Source of the DNA: an uncultured Oscillospiraceae bacterium
Lineage (GTDB): Bacteria; Bacillota; Clostridia; Oscillospirales; Oscillospiraceae
DNA: 64,000 nucleotides
Assembly (NCBI GenBank): GCA_934561515.1
Contig: CAKTGM010000006.1
Span: 17,253-81,252, forward strand
Direction: 5' to 3'
The notes beneath the pieces were generated by a model, which saw only the letters and a list, made by a program, of their open reading frames with translations, did no database searches and was not told the DNA's origin. Positions 24,919 to 33,524 of this stretch are shown piece after piece; the first letter of the stretch is position 1, and each line of letters begins with the position of its first letter. Position numbers and translations under genes: made by a program.

Positions 24919-25431
24919 TTCCTTCAGCAGCTTCATGCGCGCCCGCCAGTCGGGGAGATACTGCGCAACAAGCGCGTAGAAGGCGGGGGAGTGGTCGTGA
25001 TGGCGGATGTGCGCAAGCTCGTGGACGATGACATAGTCGATGGCTTCGGGCGGATAGAGCATGAGCCGCCAGGAAAAGCAAATGCTGTTTTTGCCGCTGC
25101 ACGAGCCAAAGCGCGTGCGCGCAGAGGTGATCCTGACGCCCGCCGGCGAAAGCCCCATGACGGCGCTCCAATGGGCGGTGCGCCGGGGGAGATACTCCTT
25201 CGCCTGCGCGATGAGCGCCGCGCGCTCAGAGTCCGTCGGTTCGGGGTGGGCGAGGCGGCGCGCCTGCTGCTTTGCCCGCGCGCGCTCGAGCCAGCTTTCA
25301 TGCGATGCAACAAAGCGGTCGATGTACTCTTTTTTGACGCCGTAGGGCGCGCGGACGACGGCCTTTCCCTCGCGGTTCAATTGCAGCGACATCGTGCGCC
25401 GCTCCGCGCGAATGAGTGTGTAGTCCGTCAT
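24916..25431 (-). CDS. YgjP/SprT-like zinc metallopeptidase (DUF45)
   Basis: 171 residues. The zinc motif 'HELAH' is at 137-141, followed by 'IRHHDHSPAFYALV' with a further His ligand candidate. 'TRFGSCSGKNSICFSWRLM' is the DUF45 signature. It is probably a cytosolic M48-like metallopeptidase; substrates are unknown. Its ATG overlaps the upstream DUF1653 stop by 4 bases. Confidence 0.87.
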   Translation of the reverse strand: MTDYTLIRAERRTMSLQLNREGKAVVRAPYGVKKEYIDRFVASHESWLERARAKQQARRLAHPEPTDSERAALIAQAKEYLPRRTAHWSAVMGLSPAGVRITSARTRFGSCSGKNSICFSWRLMLYPPEAIDYVIVHELAHIRHHDHSPAFYALVAQYLPDWRARMKLLKE

Positions 25432-25643
25432 CCGCCAATGTAGGTAAAGCGGTGGAAGGTTTTGCCGTCGCGCTCAACGGTTTCGTTCCACATCCGCGCG
25501 GGACGCACCCAGAGGCCAAAGTCGCCGTACAGCGCGCGGTAGACGACCATTTCCTCCTGCGTTTCGGAGTGGCGGGCGAGGCCGATGACCTCGTATTCCC
25601 TGCCCTTGAAGTGGCGGTAGCGCCCAGGTCTGATCTCATCCAT
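25428..25643 (-). CDS. DUF1653 domain protein
   Basis: 71 residues from the ATG at 25643, with AGGAGGGTAC just upstream. 'RPGRYRHFKGREYEVIGLARHSET' (split at 'KGREY') and 'YRALYGDFGLWVRP' are the DUF1653 hallmarks. It is a small beta-rich domain of unknown role, often in one unit with unrelated enzymes. It is coupled to the metallopeptidase gene. Confidence 0.87.
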   Translation of the reverse strand: MDEIRPGRYRHFKGREYEVIGLARHSETQEEMVVYRALYGDFGLWVRPARMWNETVERDGKTFHRFTYIGG

Positions 25644-25692
25644 GAAAGTACCCTCCTGCGGTGATTTTGGCAACAGTATAGCACGCGGGCGC

Positions 25693-25726
25693 AAAAAAAG
25701 GAAGCGGCGCGTGCCGCTTCCTTTTT
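25693..25726 (-). terminator. Rho-independent terminator of the NCS2 permease gene
   Basis: Stem AAAGGAAGCGGC/GCCGCTTCCTTT with a 4-base loop; A7 on the left becomes a T run on the minus strand. Confidence 0.85.
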
Positions 25727-25744
25727 GCTGTTTGGGGTTGACTC

Positions 25745-27121
25745 TTAGTAGCTGCCGAGGTCGGCGGACTTGTCGCCCTCGACGCTGACGCCGAAGACAT
25801 AGTCGTTGCCGGGCAGGATGGCGTTGAGGATGACGCCGCAGAGGGCCGCGATGGCAAGGCCGGAGAGCGTGACCGCCGCGTCGCCGACGGTGAAGGTGAT
25901 GCCGCCGACCGAGCTGAAGCCGAGGCCGCTGACGAACATGACCGCCGCGATGATGAGGTTGCGGGACTTGGTGAGGTCGACCTGGTTCTCCACGATGTTG
26001 CGCACGCCGACTGCGGAGATCATACCGTAGAGGATGAAGCTGACACCGCCGACGATGGCCGCGGGGATGGAGTTGACGAGCGCGTCAAACTTGGGGGAGA
26101 AGCTCAGGATGATGGCATAGATGGCGGCGAGACGCACAACGCGGGGGTCGTAGACCTTGGAGAGGGCGAGCACGCCGGTGTTTTCGCCGTAGGTGGTGTT
26201 GGCAGGGCCGCCGAACATACCGGCAAAGGCGGTGGCAAGACCGTCGCCGAGCAGCGTGCGGTGCAGGCCGGGGTCTTCGATGAAGCTGCGGCCGGTGGTG
26301 GAGGAGATGGCGGAGATGTCGCCGATGTGCTCCATCATGGCGGCGATGGCGATGGGCGCCATGACAAGGATGGCGGAAACGTCGAACTTTGCGATGACGA
26401 ACTTCTGGAGGCCAACGAGGTGCGCTTCGTTGACGGAGACAAGGTTGACGAGCGGCTGCATCACGCCGTCGGCATCGGGGAGCTGTGCGCCGCAGGCGCT
26501 GGCGATGAGAGCGATGATGTAGCTGCCGACCACGCCGAGGAGGATGGGGATGATCTTGACCATGCCCTTGCCCCAGATATTTGCAACCACGATGATCGCC
26601 ATGGCAACGAGCGCGAGCCACCAGCAGGTGGAGGCATTATTGATGGCGGAGCCGGAGAGGTTGAGGCCGATCATGATGATCATGGGGCCGGTGACGATGG
26701 GCGGGAAGTAACGCATGACGGTCTTCGCGCCGAGGAGCTTGAAGAGCAGCGCCAGCACGAGGTAGAGAAGGCCTGCGATCACGATGCCGCCGAGCGCGTA
26801 GGCGAGCTTGAGCTCAGGGTCAATGCCCTCATAAGCGGGGAGCGATGCGACCGTGGAGAAGCCGCCGAGGTAGGCAAAGGAAGAGCCGAGGAACGCGGGG
26901 ACCTTGAACTTGGTGCAGACGTGGAAGAGGAGCGTGCCGAGACCTGCAAAGAGCAGCGTCGTCTGGATGGAGAGGGGCAGGCCGTAGCCCTGCACGAGGA
27001 TGGGGACGAGCACCGTTGCGCCGAACATGGCGAACATATGCTGCAATCCGAGGACCAGCATTCTGGGGGTGCCCAGCTGGCGGGCGTCGTAGATGGCTTC
27101 GTGTCCGAGTTCTTTCTTCAT
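25745..27121 (-). CDS. uraA: Uracil-xanthine permease (NCS2 family)
   Basis: 458 residues, about 14 membrane segments. Signatures include 'QHMFAMFGATVLVPIL', the 'MMEHIGDISAIS' block with the substrate-contacting Glu, and 'GGPANTTYGENTGVLALSKV'. These fit the uracil branch (UraA/PyrP) of proton-coupled nucleobase transporters. Specificity for uracil rather than xanthine is likely but not proven. The ATG at 27121 follows GGGAAAAATCAT. A terminator-like hairpin sits about 85 bases upstream. Confidence 0.9.
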   Translation of the reverse strand: MKKELGHEAIYDARQLGTPRMLVLGLQHMFAMFGATVLVPILVQGYGLPLSIQTTLLFAGLGTLLFHVCTKFKVPAFLGSSFAYLGGFSTVASLPAYEGIDPELKLAYALGGIVIAGLLYLVLALLFKLLGAKTVMRYFPPIVTGPMIIMIGLNLSGSAINNASTCWWLALVAMAIIVVANIWGKGMVKIIPILLGVVGSYIIALIASACGAQLPDADGVMQPLVNLVSVNEAHLVGLQKFVIAKFDVSAILVMAPIAIAAMMEHIGDISAISSTTGRSFIEDPGLHRTLLGDGLATAFAGMFGGPANTTYGENTGVLALSKVYDPRVVRLAAIYAIILSFSPKFDALVNSIPAAIVGGVSFILYGMISAVGVRNIVENQVDLTKSRNLIIAAVMFVSGLGFSSVGGITFTVGDAAVTLSGLAIAALCGVILNAILPGNDYVFGVSVEGDKSADLGSY

Positions 27122-27564
27122 ATGATTTTTCCCTTTCTGCTTTCTTTTTATTCTCATTTTACATTTGAATAAACATGATTTGGCCCCGCGCGGGCAAAAA
27201 GAAAGACCGGTAAAAAATTACCGGCCGACGGAAATCAAATCAATATCAACAAAAACGGAAACAAAACGGCTCATGGAGGCGTTTTTTGTTGTCTGCGCGG
27301 CGCTGAGCATCATGGCGGCAGTCCTCCCATCGTTTGTTTTCGTCTGAAAAAGAATACCTGAAAGCAGGGAAAATTGCAAGGTGGGATATTGCACAAGAAA
27401 AATGAAGGATATCTTTCTTTTTTGTCGCAATTTGCGGGCGGAAAGACGAAACTTTTCCTGCAAAACCCCCTTGCCAAATGAAATTAAATGCAGTACAATA
27501 AGTGTGACCCCTATTGATAATGTCTATAAATGGGGGATCTTGATTTAGAAAGTGTGTGTGGAGC
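27122..27564. other. 443-base divergent intergenic region, uraA / DAACS symporter
   Basis: It contains a 7-bp hairpin CCGGTAA/TTACCGG (27207-27224) followed on the minus strand by a T-rich stretch, a candidate attenuator for uraA. It also holds the promoter of the plus-strand symporter. A short hydrophobic reading frame (about 27255-27347, '...FFVVCAALSIMAAVLPSFVFV') has no SD and is not called as a gene. I found no recognisable purine riboswitch or PyrR-binding loop. Confidence 0.4.
27471..27499 (+). promoter_or_regulatory. Sigma-A promoter of the DAACS symporter
   Basis: TTGCCA (27471-27476), a 17-base spacer and TACAAT (27494-27499). Confidence 0.75.
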
Positions 27565-28800
27565 ATGGAAAAGAAAAAACTCAGCCTGCCGGCGCAGATC
27601 GTTATTGCGCTCATCCTTGGTATTGCGGCCGGCCTTATCTTCTATTTTATCGGTAAGCCCGAATTTACCACCAACTACTTAAAGCCCTTCGGCACGATCT
27701 TCGTCAACCTCCTGAAGTTCATCGTCGTGCCCGTCGTGCTGCTGTCGATGATCGACGGCATCATCTCGATGGGCGATATGAAAAAGGTCGGCTCCGTCGG
27801 CTGGAAGACGGTCGCCTACTTCCTCATCACCACGGCGCTGGCCTGCGTCATCGGCCTTCTCTTTGCAAACCTCTTCAACAATGCCGGCTGGTTCCCCACG
27901 CTTGCGCTGGAAGAGGGCGCTGTGTGGGATAAGGCGACGAGTGCCAATTTCATGGATACGCTGGTCGGCATCTTCCCGAGCAACATGTGGAAGTCCTTCA
28001 CGGAAGCCAGCATGCTGCAGGTCATCGTCATTGCGCTGATGTTCGGCGGCGGCATCCTCGCCGCGGGCGAGAAGGGCAAGCTTGCCAAGGACCTGGTCTC
28101 CACGCTCTATGCGGTCATCGAGCGCGTGATGGCGTTCATCATTTCCCTCAGCCCCATTGGCGTGTTCACGATGATGGCATGGGTCGTCGCCACGCAGGGC
28201 CCCGAGATCCTGACGTCTCTCGGTATCGTGCTTGGCTGCGCTTACCTCGGCTACATCGTCCACGCGATCGTCTGCTACTCTTTCTCTGCCAAGGCCTTTG
28301 CGGGCATCAGCCCCTTCCGCTTCTTCAAGAAGGCATCCCCCGCGATGATCTTCGCCTTCACCTCCACCTCCTCCGCCGCCACCATCCCCCTGAGCAAGGA
28401 GTGCGCAGATGAGCTGGGCGCAGAGAATGATGTATCCTCTTTCGTCATCCCCCTCGGCGCGACGATCAACATGGACGGCACGGCCATCTATCAGTGCGTT
28501 GCCACGATCTTCCTCGCCACCTGCTGCGGCATGACGCTGACCCTCGGCCAGATGGTCACGATCGTTGTCACTGCGACGCTTGCCTCCATCGGCACGGCCG
28601 GTACGCCGGGCGCGGGCATGATCATGCTCGCCATGGTGCTCGAAGCGATGAACATCCCCGTTGACATGATCATGATCATCTACGGCATCGACCGTCTCTT
28701 CGACATGGGCCGTACCTGCCTGAACATCACGGGCGATATCTCCTGCGCCTGCTGCGTGACCAAGTGGGAGAGCAAGAAGGCCGCGCAGACTGCCAAGTAA
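27565..28800 (+). CDS. Dicarboxylate/amino acid:cation symporter (DAACS family)
   Basis: 411 residues with about eight membrane helices and two re-entrant loops. Hallmarks are the serine-rich hairpin 'FTSTSSAATIPLS', 'PLGATINMDGTA' and the 'GIDRLFDMGRTCLNITGD' motif for substrate and sodium binding. It imports an anionic or neutral amino acid or dicarboxylate with Na+ or H+; the exact substrate is not readable. A short GTGTGGAG SD picks the ATG at 27565. It is monocistronic. Confidence 0.9.
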   Translation: MEKKKLSLPAQIVIALILGIAAGLIFYFIGKPEFTTNYLKPFGTIFVNLLKFIVVPVVLLSMIDGIISMGDMKKVGSVGWKTVAYFLITTALACVIGLLFANLFNNAGWFPTLALEEGAVWDKATSANFMDTLVGIFPSNMWKSFTEASMLQVIVIALMFGGGILAAGEKGKLAKDLVSTLYAVIERVMAFIISLSPIGVFTMMAWVVATQGPEILTSLGIVLGCAYLGYIVHAIVCYSFSAKAFAGISPFRFFKKASPAMIFAFTSTSSAATIPLSKECADELGAENDVSSFVIPLGATINMDGTAIYQCVATIFLATCCGMTLTLGQMVTIVVTATLASIGTAGTPGAGMIMLAMVLEAMNIPVDMIMIIYGIDRLFDMGRTCLNITGDISCACCVTKWESKKAAQTAK

Positions 28801-28818
28801 TTTTCTGTTCCGCAATCA

Positions 28819-28849
28819 AAATGCCGCCCCGATTCGGGGCGGCATTTTT
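28819..28849 (+). terminator. Rho-independent terminator after the symporter
   Basis: A 10-bp GC-rich stem (28821-28830 with 28836-28845) and T5. Confidence 0.9.
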
Positions 28850-28872
28850 CGTCCGAACAAAGCGGATTGGGA

Positions 28873-28901
28873 TTGCATTTTAACACAGCGGGGCATACAA
28901 T
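28873..28901 (+). promoter_or_regulatory. Sigma-A promoter of the EamA transporter gene
   Basis: TTGCAT (28873-28878), a 17-base spacer and TACAAT (28896-28901). Confidence 0.7.
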
Positions 28902-28939
28902 GATGCTGCTTCGCCGAAGGCGGGCGCGGGAGGAAGAAG

Positions 28940-29902
28940 ATGACAAGAGAACGCAAACGGGGATACCTCTATATTCTGCTGACGGCCATGCTCTATTCCA
29001 CGACCGAGGTTGCGCTCAAGGCCCTCGGCGGCGCGTTCGCGCCCATGCAGGTGACGGTGGAGCGCGTGCTGCTCGGCGCGCTGGCGCTGCTGCCGTTTGC
29101 GCTCCGGGACTTAAAAGCGCGCGGCGTTCGCCTCACAAGATCGGACTGGGGCTACTTTGCGCTGCTCGGCTTTCTCACGGTGACGCTGCATATGTCGCTT
29201 TTACAGATGGCGGTGCTGCACATGGACGCCTCAGCCACGTCGATCATTTACTCAGGGAATCCCGTTTTTGCGCTGGCGGCGGCGCATCTCATCCTGCGCG
29301 AGCCGCTCAAAAAGAACCACCTGCTCGCCATCGGCATAGAGCTTGCCGGTATCCTTCTGATCCTCAACCCCGCAAGGCTTGAAGTAAGCCTCCGCGGGTT
29401 TCTGGAGATCCTCGGCGCGACGATCCTCTTCGCCATGTACGGCACGCTCTGCAAGCTGCGCGTGGAACGCCTCGGCAGCCTGGTCATCACGGATTTCAAC
29501 ATCCTTGTGGGCGGGCTGGAGCTTTTATTCCTGCTGCTGCTTGGCGAGCTTCCGGCGATCGGCGCGCTTTACCGCAGCCTTGGGCTGGATATCTTCGTCG
29601 CTGTGCCGCTTTTTTCAGGCTTCACAGTCAAATCGACGCTCCTTTTGTGCCATGTCGGCATCGGCTGCGCGGCGATCGGCTTTCTGCTCGTGGCGAAGAT
29701 CACGGAGTACACCTCCGCGACCGAGGCTTCGTTCGTCTATCTCGTCAAGCCCGTTCTCGCAACGGCTTTGGCGGTGGCGGTGTACGGCGAGCACATCAGC
29801 GTGAACCGTATGCTCGGCATCGCGCTCTTTGTGCTCTCGTCGCTGTGCGTCAGCGTGCCGCTGCTGCGCGAGCTGCGGCGGGGAAGCGGGGCGAAGGCAT
29901 AG
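28940..29902 (+). CDS. EamA/DMT-family transporter
   Basis: 320 residues, ten predicted membrane helices formed by two EamA repeats (about 8-143 and 155-295). Each repeat ends in the typical 'EP.....' or 'GE....' turn ('ILREPLKKNHLLAIGIELAG' split, 'AVYGEHISVNRMLGIALF'). This superfamily exports small metabolites such as amino acids or nucleosides; the substrate is unknown. SD GGGAGGAAGAAG precedes the ATG. Confidence 0.85.
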   Translation: MTRERKRGYLYILLTAMLYSTTEVALKALGGAFAPMQVTVERVLLGALALLPFALRDLKARGVRLTRSDWGYFALLGFLTVTLHMSLLQMAVLHMDASATSIIYSGNPVFALAAAHLILREPLKKNHLLAIGIELAGILLILNPARLEVSLRGFLEILGATILFAMYGTLCKLRVERLGSLVITDFNILVGGLELLFLLLLGELPAIGALYRSLGLDIFVAVPLFSGFTVKSTLLLCHVGIGCAAIGFLLVAKITEYTSATEASFVYLVKPVLATALAVAVYGEHISVNRMLGIALFVLSSLCVSVPLLRELRRGSGAKA

Positions 29903-29906
29903 AACA

Positions 29907-29939
29907 AAAAGAGGAAGGGCAGCGCCCTTCCTCTTTTTT
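29907..29939. terminator. Bidirectional terminator between EamA and M42 genes
   Basis: A 14-bp stem (29907-29920 with 29924-29937, loop AGC) with A and T runs at its two ends, between convergent genes. Confidence 0.85.
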
Positions 29940-29977
29940 CTGCAATATGTGATTGCTCCAAATGCCCGGCGCGCCCT

Positions 29978-31006
29978 TTACTGCGCAAGATAGGCTTTCA
30001 GCAGGGCAAAGGTATTGTAGATGCCGTCAAGATGCGTGCGCTCGTAGCCGTGAGAGGCATACACGCCCGGACCGATCAGGCCGTGGCGCACATCGTAGCC
30101 CGTGCGGATGGCAACGGAGGCGTCCGAAGAGTAGCTGTAGTAGGTGTCCACGGCGTAGTCGATGCCCGCCTCCTGCGCGCAGCGGATGAGCTTGTTGGTG
30201 AACTCGCGGTTGTAGGGGCCGCTCTTGTCCTTGGCACAGATGGACACCTGACGCTCCGTGCAGCTGACATTGTCGCCCACGCAGCCCATGTCCACGGCCA
30301 GCAGCTCGACCGTGTCGGCGGCAATGCCGCACGCGCCGCCGTGACCGATCTCCTCAAAGACGGTGAAGAGCACATCGACGCGGCGCTTGAGCTGGATGCG
30401 CTCCTCGCTGATCCACTTGGCAAGCGTCAGAATCGCCACGACCGAGGCCTTGTCGTCAAGATAGCGGCTCTTGACGTAGCCCGTCTCGGTGATGCGCAGG
30501 CGCGGCTCGAGGGCGATCGCGTCACCGGGCAGGATGCCCATCTTTTTCACGTCCTCCGCCGTTTTCACGTCGTAGTCGAGCACGATCTCCATATTTTTGT
30601 TGAGGTCGCGCTCCTGGTTCGGCTCGGGATTGACGTGCACCGAGGCGTTGCAGAGCTGGAGCGTGCCCTCGTAGGCGCCGTTGAAGCGCGTGATGACCCT
30701 CACGTTTTCCGCCTCGGCGTTGTGCACGTTGAGCGTCATATTGGAGATGGCGAGACGGCCGTTCGGCTTGATGTACTGCACGACCGCGCCCAGCGTGTCC
30801 GCGTGCGCCGTGAGCGTGAGCGGCTCGCCCTCGCCGCCGAGCGTGACGCACACGCCGCCCTTGACGAGACGGCGCGGGGCAAAGCCCATCGCGCGCAGCG
30901 TGTTGCACAGGTACTGCTGGATGTCCTCAGTGCAGCCGGAGGGGCTGTCGATGCCGAGCACGGCGTGGAGCTGCTCGCGGATATAGGATACGTAGATATC
31001 TTCCAT
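29978..31006 (-). CDS. M42 family metallopeptidase (glutamyl/leucyl aminopeptidase-like)
   Basis: 342 residues. Metal-binding blocks are in order: 'LTLTAHADTLG' (H and the following D), 'SRYLDDKASV' (bridging Asp), 'FTVFEEIGHGG' (catalytic Glu pair) and 'LAVDMGCVGD', with a late 'ASHGYERTH' histidine. M42 enzymes are dinuclear cytosolic aminopeptidases, often forming tetrahedral dodecamers, and trim peptides. SD GGAGGAATCC precedes the ATG. Confidence 0.9.
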   Translation of the reverse strand: MEDIYVSYIREQLHAVLGIDSPSGCTEDIQQYLCNTLRAMGFAPRRLVKGGVCVTLGGEGEPLTLTAHADTLGAVVQYIKPNGRLAISNMTLNVHNAEAENVRVITRFNGAYEGTLQLCNASVHVNPEPNQERDLNKNMEIVLDYDVKTAEDVKKMGILPGDAIALEPRLRITETGYVKSRYLDDKASVVAILTLAKWISEERIQLKRRVDVLFTVFEEIGHGGACGIAADTVELLAVDMGCVGDNVSCTERQVSICAKDKSGPYNREFTNKLIRCAQEAGIDYAVDTYYSYSSDASVAIRTGYDVRHGLIGPGVYASHGYERTHLDGIYNTFALLKAYLAQ

Positions 31007-31103
31007 GGTGGATTCCTCCCTGATCGCTTTTTCACCATTCTACCATGCTTTTGCAAAAAAACAATGTCTGCGCGGCTTAAATTCGCGCGGGCGGGAGAAA
31101 AAA

Positions 31104-31131
31104 GAAAAGACACGCAAAGCGTGTCTTTTTT
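31104..31131. terminator. Terminator of the tRNA operon
   Basis: AAAAGACACGC (31105-31115) pairs with GCGTGTCTTTT (31119-31129), immediately downstream of tRNA-Cys on the minus strand, with T-rich flanks on both strands. Confidence 0.85.
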
Positions 31132-31133
31132 TC

Positions 31134-31208
31134 TGGAGGTGACACCCAGATTTGAACTGGGGAATGAGGGTTTTGCAGACCCTTGCCTTACCACTTGGCT
31201 ATGTCACC
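31134..31208 (-). tRNA. tRNA-Cys (anticodon GCA)
   Basis: Minus-strand cloverleaf with acceptor GGTGACA/TGTCACC, anticodon loop CTGCAAA, discriminator U and an encoded CCA. Last of five tRNAs. The gap to tRNA-Gly holds a short hairpin. Confidence 0.96.
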
Positions 31209-31248
31209 GAATGGAAAAAGGAGCAAGTGCTTTGCTCCTTTTCTTTTG

Positions 31249-31324
31249 TGGAGCGGGCGACGAGGCTCGAACTCGCTACCTCCACCTTGGCAAGGTGGCG
31301 CTCTACCAGATGAGCTACGCCCGC
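31249..31324 (-). tRNA. tRNA-Gly (anticodon GCC)
   Basis: Acceptor GCGGGCG/CGCCCGC, anticodon stem CCACC/GGTGG with loop TTGCCAA, CCA encoded. Confidence 0.96.
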
Positions 31325-31327
31325 AAA

Positions 31328-31403
<76 letters not shown>

Positions 31404-31433
31404 ATATCAAGCCGCTATTGCAGCCTGACGTAT

Positions 31434-31509
31434 GGCGACCAGGAAGGGGTTCGAACCCTCGACCTCCGGCGTGACAGGCCGGCGTTCTAACCAGCTGAAC
31501 TACCTGGCC
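31434..31509 (-). tRNA. tRNA-Asp (anticodon GTC)
   Basis: Acceptor GGCCAGG/CCTGGTC, anticodon stem CCGGC/GCCGG with loop CTGTCAC, discriminator G, CCA encoded. Confidence 0.96.
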
Positions 31510-31516
31510 GAATGAT

Positions 31517-31592
31517 TGGTGGGAACAACAGGGCTCGAACCTGTGACCCCCTGCTTGTAAGGCAGGTGCTCTCCCAGCTGAGCTATGCTCCC
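31517..31592 (-). tRNA. tRNA-Val (anticodon TAC)
   Basis: Acceptor GGGAGCA/TGTTCCC, anticodon stem CCTGC/GCAGG with loop CTTACAA, discriminator A, CCA encoded. First gene of the tRNA operon. Confidence 0.96.
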
Positions 31593-31625
31593 CACTCGAA
31601 ATCGCTTCGGCGAACGACAAGGGTT

Positions 31626-31654
31626 ATTATACAGAAGAACCCCCTCCGTGTCAA
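31626..31654 (-). promoter_or_regulatory. Strong sigma-A promoter of the tRNA operon
   Basis: Perfect TTGACA (31654-31649) and perfect TATAAT (31631-31626) with a 17-base spacer, 34 bases ahead of tRNA-Val. Confidence 0.92.
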
Positions 31655-31700
31655 CCATATTTTTCGATTTTTTTGAATTTTTTTGAGAAAGCTGATTTCC

Positions 31701-32603
31701 TTACTTGCCGCTCTTCTTCAGCTCGGCGATCATCGCCTGCAGCTCCTCGGCTGTAAAGGACTGAACTTTGTCGCAGAACTGGCAGGAGAGCTCCGCGCCG
31801 CCCTGTTCCTCCACGATCTGCTCGAGCTCCTTCGAGCCGAGCGAGAGCAGCGCGCGCTCCGTGCGCTCGCGCGAGCAGTAGCAGCGGTATTCGATCGGAT
31901 CGACGGAGAGGATCTCCATGTCAAAGTCGGAAAGCACCGTTTTGAGCATGGCGGCGGGGTCGGGATTCTCCTTTAAAATGTTCGTCACGCTCGGCGCTGC
32001 GTAGATGCCGCCCTCGACTTTGGTGATCACGTCCTCGCCCGCGCCGGGGAGGAGCTGGATGAGATAGCCGCCCGCGGTGAGCACGCTGCGGTCGCGGTCG
32101 ATGAGCACACCGAGGCCGCAGGCCGACGGGATCTGCTCGGATTCGACATAGTAGGCCGCCACATCCTCGGCGATCTCGCCGCCGAGCAGGTCGATCGTGC
32201 CGACGTAGGGCTCGCGCATATTGAGATCCTTGATGACCGTGAGCGTGCCGTTGTGGCCGACGGCGGCGCCGACGTCCAGCTTGCCGTCCTCGCGCAGCGC
32301 GAGGTCAACGGCGGGATTCTGCACATAACCGCGCACATTGCCCTCGGAGTCCGATACGGTCAGGATGCTGCCGAGCGGGCCGTCGCCCTTGATCTGCATC
32401 GTGACGCTCGCGCCGCTGTCCTTGAGGGCGTTGCCCATCATCGAGCAGGCGGCGAGCGCGCGGCCGAGCGCGGCGGTCGCGACGGGGGTGGTGTGGTGAA
32501 TCTGGCGGGCGCGCTCCGTTAAGCCGCGCGTGTAGACCGCGACGGCGTTGACCATGCCGTCTTTCGAGATGGCGCGGACCAGACAATCCTGATAGGCTTC
32601 CAT
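31701..32603 (-). CDS. hslO: Redox-regulated chaperone Hsp33 (HslO)
   Basis: 300 residues. An N-terminal Hsp33 fold ('IKGDGPLGSILTVSDSEGNVRGYV' region around 70-95, 'GGYLIQLLPGA') precedes the C-terminal zinc/redox switch with C-x-C ('RCYCSRERTE') and C-x2-C ('CQFC'). Oxidation releases zinc and activates holdase chaperone activity in the cytosol. The ATG at 32603 is 10 bases after the methyltransferase stop, so the two are co-transcribed. In-frame extension further upstream runs into that gene and is spurious. Confidence 0.94.
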   Translation of the reverse strand: MEAYQDCLVRAISKDGMVNAVAVYTRGLTERARQIHHTTPVATAALGRALAACSMMGNALKDSGASVTMQIKGDGPLGSILTVSDSEGNVRGYVQNPAVDLALREDGKLDVGAAVGHNGTLTVIKDLNMREPYVGTIDLLGGEIAEDVAAYYVESEQIPSACGLGVLIDRDRSVLTAGGYLIQLLPGAGEDVITKVEGGIYAAPSVTNILKENPDPAAMLKTVLSDFDMEILSVDPIEYRCYCSRERTERALLSLGSKELEQIVEEQGGAELSCQFCDKVQSFTAEELQAMIAELKKSGK

Positions 32604-32613
32604 ATAGGGTTCC

Positions 32614-33357
32614 TCACTTTCTGATACAACTGAAATAAATGCGGCCGTCGCGCTCATTCGCGCAGCGCAGCCTGAGCTCGCCGTGCGTGCGGATGGCCGT
32701 GAAACCGGCTTCCTCGAGCCATGCGCGCAGTTCCTCAACGGAATAGGCGCGCTGGTGGTGCTCTTCAAAGTCGCGCTCCCACGCGCCGTCCGGCCGGAGA
32801 CGGAAGAGATCGACCTCATAGTCGAGCATCTTGATATGTTTGCGGTAGCGCGTGCGCCAGAGGCAGAAGACGTCCTCGCGCTCGTCGAGCAGCACCTCGC
32901 CGTCGAGTTTTTCCATCTTGGAAACGGCGTGCACGTCGAAAACGAGCGAGCCGCCGGGGGCGATCGTTTCGTGCAGGCGGGCAAAGGTGCGCTGCACGTC
33001 GCGCGCTCGCGTCAGGTAATTGATGCTGTCGAGGCAGCAGATGGCGGCGTCGACCGGTTCAAGCAGCCACAGGCGCGGCATCGACTGGCACAAAAGCAGC
33101 GGCGGCGGGTCGAACGCGGCGAGCTTCTGCTGCGCCTGAGAGAGCATCTCGGGGGAATAGTCGACGCCCGTGACCGCGTAGCCGCGGCGGGCGAAGAGCG
33201 CGCTCATCGTGCCCGTGCCGCAGGCAAGGTCGAGCAGCGACTTCACAGGGCGCTTTGCGCGCAGAAAGAGCTTTTCGACAAAATCGGCGCGCTTTTCGTA
33301 TGCCACGTCCTCCGTCAGCTCGTCGTAGGATGCGGCCAGCGCTTCATAGCTGTCCAT
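32614..33357 (-). CDS. Class I SAM-dependent methyltransferase
   Basis: 247 residues. Motif I is 'LLDLACGTGTMSALFA', followed by the acidic 'GVDYSPEML' and a post-I region 'AAICCLDSINYL'. A C-terminal beta-rich part carries a 'DYEVDLF' segment. It resembles small-molecule methyltransferases of the methyltransf_25 group that lie beside unrelated genes in Clostridia. Substrate unknown. GAAAGGAGGGCG lies upstream of the ATG. Confidence 0.8.
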   Translation of the reverse strand: MDSYEALAASYDELTEDVAYEKRADFVEKLFLRAKRPVKSLLDLACGTGTMSALFARRGYAVTGVDYSPEMLSQAQQKLAAFDPPPLLLCQSMPRLWLLEPVDAAICCLDSINYLTRARDVQRTFARLHETIAPGGSLVFDVHAVSKMEKLDGEVLLDEREDVFCLWRTRYRKHIKMLDYEVDLFRLRPDGAWERDFEEHHQRAYSVEELRAWLEEAGFTAIRTHGELRLRCANERDGRIYFSCIRK

Positions 33358-33463
33358 CGCCGTCGCCCTCCTTTCATCGGAATATCACTATAGTCTAGCA
33401 GACGGGGCGGAAATAGTAAAGTGTCAGGGACGATTTTTCTTGCCCGCGGCGTGCGGGAGGAAC

Positions 33464-33502
33464 AAAAAAGCGGGGCATTCCCCGGAAGGGGAATGCCCCG
33501 CT
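33464..33502 (-). terminator. Rho-independent terminator after aroQ
   Basis: A 15-bp perfect stem (33469-33483 with 33488-33502, loop GGAA), then a T run on the minus strand (A6 at 33464-33469). Confidence 0.9.
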
Positions 33503-33524
33503 GCGGTACGTCTGGCGCAAAGCC

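Noticed and set aside
27165..27347. A 60-codon plus-strand gene in the uraA/DAACS gap
   Set aside because: No SD and mixed composition; only the last part is hydrophobic. Kept only as a possible fragment.
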